Source of the DNA: JAJISG01 sp964347325
GTDB lineage: Archaea; Thermoplasmatota; Thermoplasmata; RBG-16-68-12; JAJISG01
Assembly (NCBI GenBank): GCA_964347325.1
Contig: CAYFYA010000027.1
Coordinates: 1-10,647, forward strand
Length of the DNA: 10,647 bases
Direction: 5' to 3'
The stretch's first letter is position 1; each line of letters begins with the position of its first letter. Below, piece after piece: positions 6,149-10,647 of this stretch. The notes under the pieces are model-generated. The model had not been told where the DNA came from. It saw only the letters and a program-made list of their open reading frames with translations, and made no database searches. The translations under genes were made by a program, and so were the position numbers.

Positions 6149-6835
6149 ATGAGAAGGGTCCCTCTGGTAGCAGTGTTGGGCACCCTGGTGCTTTCAGTCA
6201 TGTTACCCGCGGCAATAGCCGAACATGAGCCCTCTCATCGATACTTCGTGAGCGGGCGCGTGATTCGAGATGACGGTACACCCGCATGCGACGTCGTGGT
6301 CCAAGTCGAGGACAACCAGGCGAGAACCAACGATCAGGGCCTGTACCGGATTCAGATTCACCTTCACGACGCGACGGTCTCGCCCACTCAGAATGACGTT
6401 GGGCGGATCCTAGCCGTGCAGATCGTGGGTACCGGGATCACAAAGTCAACCACGGCGGTGCCGAGCCAGGTAGATGATGGCTGGGGCGAGAGTAGGGTTG
6501 ACTTCGAGGTACCTACCTCGCTTTCCGGTGAATGCACAAACCCCGTCCTCCTAGTGGGACTCTACGTTGGCATTCCGGCGGCCGCGTTGGTGGGAGTTTC
6601 AATCGCTTACTTGAGGCTCGTACGACCTTGGCTGCAGGGAAGGCCCAGATTAGCCGCGTTGACGTCTTTGTCTGGAATCGGGAAAGGCCGCTTGCTGGAA
6701 CTCCGAGGGATGGGCATCGAGACGCTCCAAGACCTCGCGGAGGCCTCCCCCGCAGAGATTGCCCGGAGGTCATCCTTAAGCAGGAGAGAGGCCAAACGCC
6801 TCGTTCAGCGGGCTCAAGAGAAGTTGCGGGGTTAA
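6149..6835 (+). CDS. secreted carboxypeptidase-regulatory-like domain - TM - cytoplasmic helix-hairpin-helix protein
   Basis: A 228-residue protein with an unusual architecture. A signal peptide (1-24, ending LPAAIAEHE) is followed by a beta-sandwich like the carboxypeptidase regulatory domain: VSGRVIRDDGTPACDVVVQVEDNQ...TNDQGLYRIQI (34-70), continuing to about 122. A TM helix spans 133-155. The cytoplasmic end (169-226) carries a helix-hairpin-helix unit, LTSLSGIGKGRLLELRGMGIETLQDLAEASP, then a helical ARRSSLSRREAKRLVQRAQEKL segment. Such tandem HhH units usually bind DNA backbone or other proteins (as in RadA N-domains or DNA polymerase lambda-type folds). A DNA-contacting domain hung from the membrane is odd; it may only be an oligomerisation module. 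The protein stands alone behind its own promoter. No homologue with known function is recalled. Confidence 0.85.
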   Translation: MRRVPLVAVLGTLVLSVMLPAAIAEHEPSHRYFVSGRVIRDDGTPACDVVVQVEDNQARTNDQGLYRIQIHLHDATVSPTQNDVGRILAVQIVGTGITKSTTAVPSQVDDGWGESRVDFEVPTSLSGECTNPVLLVGLYVGIPAAALVGVSIAYLRLVRPWLQGRPRLAALTSLSGIGKGRLLELRGMGIETLQDLAEASPAEIARRSSLSRREAKRLVQRAQEKLRG

Positions 6836-6922
6836 CTGCCGAGGATATGCCTGGGTGGGAGACGAGCGCTGGATTCACGTTGTGGGCCTGGACAGCGCGA
6901 AGGGATATTGAGACGGGCCGCT

Positions 6923-7128
6923 ATGTTCAGGCCCAGACTTAATCCCTGGTTCTGGGAATCTCGGGCTGTTTCCTCCACTAGCGGCGCTGATGTGGGGCAT
7001 CTTCTTCCTGATGACCCTCTATGAATTGAATACGCAACAACCTAGCCGCGGAACCGCCGCAAGCATACGCCCAGACTCCAGCACCCGCCGCAGGAAGGAT
7101 CTGCCCAGAGTGTGGGAGACCCATCTGA
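6923..7128 (+). pseudogene. frameshifted small one-TM protein with C-terminal zinc-knuckle
   Basis: Three reading frames in succession give one sensible small protein. Frame one starts at ATG 6923: MFRPRLNPWFWESRAV. Near 6967-6973 (the GCTGTTTCC stretch) the sense passes to the frame reading PPLAALMWGIFFLMTLYEL, a membrane helix. Near 7041-7048 (CCTAGCC) it passes again to a frame reading AAEPPQAYAQTPAPAAGR, then ICPECGRPI and a TGA at 7126-7128. Each switch equals one extra base (removing one T from the TTT and one base from CCTAGCC restores a single frame). The whole would be about 67 residues: a polar start, one TM helix, a Pro/Ala linker and a CxxC zinc half-site. Either the gene is broken or the assembly carries two indels. 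The remaining gaps (6836-6922 and 7129-7327) show no gene I can support. Confidence 0.5.
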
Positions 7129-7327
7129 ACGACAGCATAGGCTCTCCACATGCCCCATGCTCAGTGCAATCCCATCACGGGACACGTAGTCTTGCAGATT
7201 GAAGACTTCGGCTCAGATCGAGACGCCATCTTCCCTAGGTCCCACGCCCAAGGCCTCCGGAGTTTCTTCGGCCTGCTGATATGAGCTGAGTACGGGGACC
7301 ATGCCGGACACCGTGAGGGCTAGCTCA

Positions 7328-7576
7328 CTACTCCTTCTTCGCCTGCGGAGTACCCGGTGGCTTCCAGATATAGCCCAGGAGGGTAATGGCACCCGCGAAA
7401 ATCAGGTAGAGTCCCACCAAGAGCGCCACCAATCCGGGATAGACTATGATAAGCACCCCGAAAACGATCATGAGAACGGCGGCGACTTGGACGGAGACCC
7501 CCCTCCGTCGGAAGAACGCCTGCAGCTCTGTCGGAATCAGTCCCTGGCTAATTTCCTTCCCCCCTTTCGCCTCCAT
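7328..7576 (-). CDS. small two-TM protein, DUF3096/HdeD-like
   Basis: An 82-residue membrane protein. A polar N-terminus (1-27, ending FFRRRG) is followed by two closely packed helices with a short Tyr-Pro-Gly turn: VAAVLMIVFGVLIIVYPGLV (31-50) and ALLVGLYLIFAGAITLLGYI (51-70). The tail is short and charged (KPPGTPQAKKE). The FG-IIVYPG-YLIFAGAI pattern is like one repeat of HdeD-type or DUF3096 small membrane proteins, whose function is mostly unknown. The ATG at 7576 is the only good start. An AT-rich TTTAATAG stretch lies too close (about 15 bases) to be a normal TATA box for it. Whether it is linked to the gene at 7881-8288 is unclear; about 300 bases separate them. Confidence 0.75.
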   Translation of the reverse strand: MEAKGGKEISQGLIPTELQAFFRRRGVSVQVAAVLMIVFGVLIIVYPGLVALLVGLYLIFAGAITLLGYIWKPPGTPQAKKE

Positions 7577-7744
7577 AGGTAGATGTGACTATTAAAGAGA
7601 TGCTGTTCCCCAAATAGATGCCACCGCCGCAGCCAGCGAAGGATTCCTGAATCGGTGGCCGATGAGATTACATGGATGGAGGCCGAGTCAGAATCTACGG
7701 ACCGCGTGACTTATACAAAGATTTTCCTTGTGCGGGTCCTCAGC

Positions 7745-7996
7745 ATGACTGAGCCTTGGGACCAGCAGGGCGATGCCGTCTACGGCCCGGAGATCGCCAT
7801 ACTTACGAGCCCCCCGGGCCTCGATGGCGAGGGCGAGGGGCATCTGCCATGGGACCGAAATGTCTCTCCTTCAGGGCCTACTAGGGTGAAGGCACTGGTA
7901 CGACCGACCGCTTCATCCGACTTCTTACGACTAGGCCAGTTAGATAGGTTGCCGCGAATATGGAGGCGAAGGGAATCCAGGTTCCCAGAGGACTAG
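7745..7996 (+). CDS. doubtful small ORF behind a TATA-like box
   Basis: An 83-codon frame begins at ATG 7745 (MTEPWDQQGDAVYGPEIAIL). A TATA-like CTTATACAAAG (7708-7718) is centred about 32 bases ahead, which would suit a leaderless message. The product is acidic at first, then Arg-rich where it overlaps the 3' end of the opposite-strand membrane gene by more than 110 bases; that last part is probably just the shadow of that gene. No known domain is seen. The region 7577-7880 otherwise holds only two small tandem dyads (GATTCCTGAATC at 7642-7653 and ATCGGTGGCCGAT at 7651-7663). Confidence 0.22.
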   Translation: MTEPWDQQGDAVYGPEIAILTSPPGLDGEGEGHLPWDRNVSPSGPTRVKALVRPTASSDFLRLGQLDRLPRIWRRRESRFPED

Positions 7997-8288
7997 TAAA
8001 CATTTCGAAGCTCCTCTCGACTAGGAGAGCCACAATGAAGAAGTCGAAGGCAACGACGACTGAAAGGAATACAACTGCAGTCAGCAACGGTGTGGTGTAG
8101 TTGTATCTACTGAAGTAGAGCAAGGATACTGCAGCGAAGATGATTGGAGCACCGATTGCATGAGCGATGAGGGCATTTTCCAGGGACGTGACTGCCATAC
8201 CGATCCCCATAATCGCCCAGCACAGTAGCTGTCCTACAACTCCGAGTCCCAAAACAACGACGAGTTTCCAGGCTACTGAGGTACCCAT
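7881..8288 (-). CDS. four-TM membrane protein of unknown function
   Basis: A 135-residue protein with four predicted membrane helices at about 8-30, 38-59, 66-90 and 101-122. The last is followed by a basic tail (VRSRMKRSVVPVPSP), so both ends are probably inside. There is an acidic residue next to helix three (Asp82 in AFDFFIV) and no cysteine motif. No family is recognised. The start at ATG 8288 is well supported: GGGGAGG lies 4 bases upstream (8293-8299) and a strong TATA box follows at 8325-8334, predicting transcription from near 8304. The gene appears monocistronic. A short dyad overlaps its ribosome site. Confidence 0.78.
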   Translation of the reverse strand: MGTSVAWKLVVVLGLGVVGQLLCWAIMGIGMAVTSLENALIAHAIGAPIIFAAVSLLYFSRYNYTTPLLTAVVFLSVVVAFDFFIVALLVERSFEMFTSPLGTWIPFASIFAATYLTGLVVRSRMKRSVVPVPSP

Positions 8289-8294
8289 TTAACC

Positions 8295-8307
8295 TCCCCT
8301 GTGGGGA
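8295..8307 (-). promoter_or_regulatory. dyad overlapping the Shine-Dalgarno of the four-TM gene
   Basis: TCCCC-TGT-GGGGA on the plus strand pairs perfectly. On the minus strand one arm is part of the GGGGAGG ribosome site. Since transcription probably starts near 8304, the dyad is more likely an operator than an RNA hairpin. Confidence 0.3.
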
Positions 8308-8324
8308 TTTTGAGAGAACCTGGG

Positions 8325-8334
8325 TTATATATTT
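8325..8334 (-). promoter_or_regulatory. TATA box of the four-TM gene
   Basis: AAATATATAA on the minus strand is the clearest archaeal TATA box in the window, centred about 42 bases before the ATG at 8288, leaving room for a short leader that contains the ribosome site. A second AT-rich dyad, GAGA-ATATA-TCTC, lies just upstream at 8343-8355. Confidence 0.65.
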
Positions 8335-8368
8335 TGCGTATTGAGAATATATCTCCGTGAGGACGAGA

Positions 8369-8386
8369 AGCTGACACGCGTCAGCT
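8369..8386. repeat. perfect hairpin between tRNA-like sequence and TATA box
   Basis: AGCTGAC and GTCAGCT form a perfect 7-base stem around ACGC. On the minus strand it lies downstream of the tRNA-like sequence and upstream of the four-TM gene's promoter, so it could end one transcript or regulate the next. No T-run follows. Confidence 0.4.
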
Positions 8387-8403
8387 CCGTCTCATCATGG
8401 TCT

Positions 8404-8417
8404 GTGGGACGTGGGAC
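8404..8417. repeat. tandem 7-base duplication at the end of the tRNA-like sequence
   Basis: GTGGGAC occurs twice back to back (8404-8410 and 8411-8417), overlapping the 3' acceptor part of the tRNA-like sequence. It looks like a slippage or target duplication that displaced the acceptor strand. Confidence 0.6.
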
Positions 8418-8494
8418 TGCCCGGATTTGAACCGGAGTCACTGGCTGACCCTTGAGCCAGACTCTCTTCCATCAAGAGCCCATCCCGCAGACCC
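8412..8494 (-). tRNA. tRNA-like sequence, possibly a degenerate tRNA-Leu (CAA)
   Basis: The minus strand holds a canonical T-arm, CCGG-TTCAAAT-CCGG (8421-8435), a D-arm-like CTC-TTGATGGAA-GAG (about 8465-8479), and a CTCAAGG loop with CAA in anticodon position (8452-8454). Closing stems are imperfect. GGGTCTG (8488-8494) pairs with CAGTCCC (8413-8419) with one T-T mismatch, giving an 83-base span. Counting back from the anticodon instead favours GCGGGAT (8482-8488) as the 5' acceptor strand, and this lacks a clean partner. The anticodon stem CTGG/CCAG encloses 12 bases, not 7, and the same bases form a competing 6-bp hairpin CTGGCT/AGCCAG. I see no standard bulge-helix-bulge intron. A damaged tRNA or tRNA fragment fits best; a working tRNA with an unusual small insertion is possible. 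Confidence 0.42.
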
Positions 8495-8695
8495 GAAATA
8501 AAACTGCTGCCGGCAAGCAATCTGCTCTTCGTATCTCGTCTCGAGGTGGAGCTTCGGCCGTCTCAGGAGACAAAACCTCAGTTTGCACCGAGGAGAACAC
8601 GCTTGCCTCTTAGTGATCAGGGAGAGCCTACATAGAGTACTCTTCAGCATACTCAACAACGAAAGACTTGGGGAATCGCATCCGAGCCCCCCCAG

Positions 8696-9025
8696 GCTAA
8701 TATTATCCCCAGAGAAACGATAAAAAACCACGGCCAGACTAGCCCAGCCGAGGCCTATAGCAGTACTCATTGAGAAGACCGCGGCGGTGAAGATCATGGG
8801 GAGTACCATATTGATACGTAGGAAACCTCTGCCCTCCAACCACGGCCAGGGGCGCCAAATCAAATCCTTGCCTGACGGGAGGTCTCAGCTCGCCGACCCA
8901 GCCACCGCTGAAGCGACCTTGGGCACTGGTCGAGCGGAGAGGTATACCCCGACGGAGAGGAAAACGATACCGAAAAAGTCCGTGAAAGGCAGGGCGAAGG
9001 GGAGAGCGAACCGGGCGAGGGTCCC
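8696..9025 (-). pseudogene. fragment of a two-TM membrane protein with an in-frame TGA
   Basis: One minus-strand frame reads GTLARFALPFALPFTDFFGI then VFLSVGVYLSARPVPK to a TGA at 8885-8887. In the same frame it goes on with DLPSGKDLIWRPWPWLEGRG, FLRINMVLPMIFTAAVFS and AIGLGWASLAVVFYRFS. Both parts look like membrane helices in normal orientation, and codons before the TGA favour C/G in third position. The upstream end meets the matrixin fragment of the opposite strand at about 9025, and no start codon is left there. The downstream end fades into non-coding sequence (8495-8695) before the tRNA-like region. I read this as the relic of a membrane-protein gene cut at its 5' end and stopped by a nonsense codon. 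The family is not recognised. Chance hydrophobic frames are the alternative. Confidence 0.35.
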
Positions 9026-9028
9026 CCC

Positions 9029-9271
9029 TTCGACGTGGGAGCGGTCGCGGTCCATGAAATCGGCCACGTCGTGGGGCTGGATCATAACTCCAACTCCGTC
9101 TACCTGACGATGTATCCATACTACATCGGGGCCAAGGCCAGGACGCTCGCCACGGGCGATATCGAGGGCTTCGGTGCCTTGTACGGCGGAGGAGGTGGAG
9201 ACGGCGGTGGAGGGAATGGCGGCGGTGGGACCTGTCCCCCCGGGAACCCGAACCACCCCAAGTGTTCGTGA
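9029..9271 (+). pseudogene. C-terminal fragment of a matrixin-type zinc metalloprotease
   Basis: The frame reads FDVGAVAVHEIGHVVGLDH, the HExxHxxGxxH zinc-binding motif of metzincin/matrixin proteases. About 13 residues later comes the MYPYY Met-turn, then TGDIEGFGALYG, the usual last helix of the catalytic domain, and a Gly/Asp/Asn-rich tail ending CPPGNPNHPKCS. The catalytic centre is whole but the N-terminal half of the protease domain and the signal peptide are missing. Upstream the frame turns into an implausible polar stretch (GEGESEPGEGPP) and reaches a stop at 8909-8911. GTG 9035 would be the first usable start but would give a catalytically unsupported 78-residue piece. The break lies near a C6 run (9023-9028). 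In life the full protein would be secreted. A decayed remnant is most likely. The short gap 9272-9351 shows nothing. Confidence 0.7.
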
Positions 9272-9351
9272 GCTTCTAGTGGCTGACGCGACGACCACGA
9301 TTCATCCGCCAGCCCTATAGATCCTCGCGTGAGCCGCGCCGGGGGCACGCA

Positions 9352-9591
9352 TCAACGCACAATCAGGGCCTTGGCCGCCGTCGCAACGGCGGCACCAATG
9401 CCACCCCCGGTGGCTCCACCTGTGAGAGCGTCGAAGACGGCTGAGACGACGGTGTAGCCGTGCGACTGGGGAGGGATGTGGGACAGCGCAACCCCCAGTC
9501 CCGTGATGTCTCCCATGGACGCCGAGGCGGTACCCATGATCGCGGCCCCAATGACCGCGCCGAGGGCGGCACCCAACCAGATCGATATCAC
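9352..9591 (-). CDS. small Gly/Ala-rich membrane protein
   Basis: A 79-residue protein. A first glycine-zipper-like helix, ISIWLGAALGAVIGAAIMGT (2-21), is followed by a polar middle (SMGDITGLGVALSHIPPQSHG) and a second Gly/Ala-rich helix (VVSAVFDALTGGATGGGIG then AAVATAAKAL). GTG 9591 is chosen as start because GGGGTGA lies 7 bases upstream (9599-9605). The frame stays open back to 9723 and there encodes EACATGYDACAKGLLSHHWG, with two cysteines, but has no ATG, GTG or TTG there. Helical hairpins like this occur in small pore-forming or bacteriocin-like peptides and in glycine-zipper membrane proteins; neither can be claimed. It lies on the same strand as the large surface-protein gene, 168 bases downstream of it. 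Confidence 0.6.
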   Translation of the reverse strand: MISIWLGAALGAVIGAAIMGTASASMGDITGLGVALSHIPPQSHGYTVVSAVFDALTGGATGGGIGAAVATAAKALIVR

Positions 9592-9759
9592 GGTTTCTTC
9601 ACCCCAGTGGTGGCTTAAGAGCCCTTTGGCACAAGCGTCGTATCCGGTAGCACAGGCTTCGGACCTCGAGGAATGTGTCTGCCGCCTGGAAGTGCCTGGA
9701 CCTGGGCGTACACCACCAAGTCCTCAAAGGGGCCGGTCCCACGCTACCTTCAGGGAGCG

Positions 9760-10647
9760 CTAATCCTGTTTCTGCTCCTTGAGGTCCTCTGGGACGGGCT
9801 TAAGTGCTCCTTCCCGTCCACCCCCCCTCCGCTTGAGTCGGATCAGGAGGACGCCCAACAAGGCTAGGCCACCGGCGACACCCAACACGACGTAGAAGAG
9901 GATCGTGCTCGTCACCGGAGGGGCGAACTCCGGGAATGAGACCTCCACGCTCTCGTCTTCGGGGATGCTGAAGCTTACCTCAGAGGTCTGGTCGATGCCT
10001 GTCATCAAGTACGTGGTGTCTAAGCGGGCCACGACGCGGTAGCTTCCGAGGGGTTGCCGGAAGGTGTGGGTCCCGTCCCCACCCGTAAGCCCACCGTCCA
10101 TAGGGACGTCGCCCCGGTAGAGGGTCAGAGACACGCCGGCTAGGGGATTGCCGTCCTTGTCCACCACGCTCACTGGAACGTGGTAGACCTGGGCTATGAC
10201 GCTCAGGGAAGTGATCCCGGCACCCACCGTCCGAGTCTCGTCGTAGACCAGGACATCCTTCCACCAGACCTTGATGGAGAGTGCGCCCCCGGGCAGCTGG
10301 AGGGACAGCGTACCGTCGGTTCCCGTGGTCCCTCCGGCCTTGAAGCCCTGGAAGGTGACCTCCGTCGTGGCGCCCTCCAAGGGCGATCCCTGCTGGTCTT
10401 CCACGGTCAAGGCCACGTTGAAGATGGAGAGTTGCAAGTCGAGGGTCTCGTTCGCCCCCAAAGTGAGGTCCTCGACCCCACCCACGGAGGCCCCGAGCCA
10501 GTTGGCCTCGACCCGATAGAGGCCCTTGGGCAGCCGGGAGACCAGCGTGCCGTTGGCGTCCGAGAGCTGGGAGTCGGCGATGAGGGCCCGCATCACGTCC
10601 GTCACGGTGACGTGGACAGCGGCGACCGTCTGGTCCGCCTGGTCCCG
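9760..10647 (-). CDS. surface protein with repeated prealbumin-like beta domains and C-terminal TM anchor, 3' part
   Basis: The frame is open to the right edge, so the ATG/GTG codons near 10600 are internal. The visible 295 residues are the C-terminal part of an extracytoplasmic protein. At least two complete beta-sandwich repeats of the carboxypeptidase-regulatory/SpaA type are seen, each with a V-D-G-PL-GV/A pattern: LTVEDQQGSPLEGATTEV with TGTDGTLSLQLPGG, and VSVVDKDGNPLAGVSLTL with TGGDGTHTFRQPLGSYRV. An earlier one ends SDANGTLVSRLPKGLYRVEA. A linker (SFPEFAPPVTST) leads to a TM helix (TILFYVVLGVAGGLALLGVL) and a basic cytoplasmic tail (RLKRRGGGREG...KEQKQD). Such repeats act as stalks or adhesin scaffolds on cell surfaces. 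What sits at the far N-terminus decides the function and is outside the window. Codons strongly favour G/C in third position. Confidence 0.85.
   Translation of the reverse strand, partial: RDQADQTVAAVHVTVTDVMRALIADSQLSDANGTLVSRLPKGLYRVEANWLGASVGGVEDLTLGANETLDLQLSIFNVALTVEDQQGSPLEGATTEVTFQGFKAGGTTGTDGTLSLQLPGGALSIKVWWKDVLVYDETRTVGAGITSLSVIAQVYHVPVSVVDKDGNPLAGVSLTLYRGDVPMDGGLTGGDGTHTFRQPLGSYRVVARLDTTYLMTGIDQTSEVSFSIPEDESVEVSFPEFAPPVTSTILFYVVLGVAGGLALLGVLLIRLKRRGGGREGALKPVPEDLKEQKQD

Noticed and set aside
6883..6935. TGGGCCTG and CAGGCCCA inverted repeat spanning the start of the frameshifted gene
   Set aside because: The 37-base spacer and GC-rich surroundings make a chance match likely; no regulatory logic is visible.
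7210..7327. Minus-strand tiny frame with MVPVLSSYQQAEETPEALG
   Set aside because: Too short, no ribosome site, and not in frame with the neighbouring gene; could be a remnant but cannot be supported.
7588..7595. TTTAATAG on the minus strand as promoter of the 82-residue membrane protein
   Set aside because: It is only about 15 bases from the start codon, too close for a TATA box of a transcript including that ATG.
8787..9107. Plus-strand frame of 106 codons overlapping the junction
   Set aside because: Basic, low-complexity, without domain, and out of frame with the protease motif.
9186..9230. GGCGGTGG-type short repeats
   Set aside because: They only encode the glycine-rich tail of the matrixin fragment; spacing and length do not fit a CRISPR array, and none is seen elsewhere.
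9026..9298. Upstream half of the minus-strand frame that continues into the membrane fragment
   Set aside because: Here it is the exact antisense of the matrixin fragment (for example the reverse of the zinc motif), so only the part below about 9025 was considered.

Overview
The window looks like a chromosomal segment from an uncultured archaeon, most likely a euryarchaeote of the Thermoplasmatota type. This is an inference from several things: a PorB-type ferredoxin oxidoreductase subunit, an archaeal-lipid (geranylgeranyl) reductase, a halocyanin-like membrane cupredoxin, AT-rich TATA-like boxes about 25-45 bases ahead of starts, short Shine-Dalgarno sites with some GTG/TTG starts, and many single-TM proteins with outside beta domains and inside small domains. 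No transposase, phage gene or CRISPR array is visible.

Layout. Bases 1-2750 hold housekeeping genes: the 3' end of porB (+), a convergent geranylgeranyl reductase (-), a small cupin (+) with its own promoter and hairpin/T-run, and a TPR-like protein (+) starting at TTG behind a strong Shine-Dalgarno. Bases 2868-5848 form the main cluster, four genes on the minus strand read in the order SHOCT-TM-cupredoxin, TM-TM-SHOCT, zinc finger-TM-DUF1573, thioredoxin-like-CcdA. The first two are separated by 3 bases and the last two are coupled at a TGA/ATG junction. All four are membrane proteins, and three carry extracytoplasmic Cys, Met or His clusters. The simplest reading is a membrane copper/thiol redox module in which the CcdA part carries reducing equivalents outward and the cupredoxin carries electrons or copper. 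This joint role is inference.

Bases 6149-6835 encode a secreted-side carboxypeptidase-regulatory-like domain tethered to a cytoplasmic helix-hairpin-helix domain, behind a promoter flanked by two perfect 10-bp palindromes. Bases 6923-7128 carry a small one-TM protein with a zinc-knuckle tail that reads only if two frameshifts are allowed. Two small membrane proteins follow on the minus strand (7328-7576 and 7881-8288).

Bases 8400-9280 are a scarred zone: a degenerate tRNA-like sequence with a tandem 7-bp duplication, a membrane-protein fragment with an in-frame TGA, and the C-terminal piece of a matrixin-type metalloprotease meeting that fragment head to head near 9025. The right end holds a glycine-rich small membrane protein and the C-terminal part of a large surface protein with repeated beta domains and a TM anchor, which runs off the edge.
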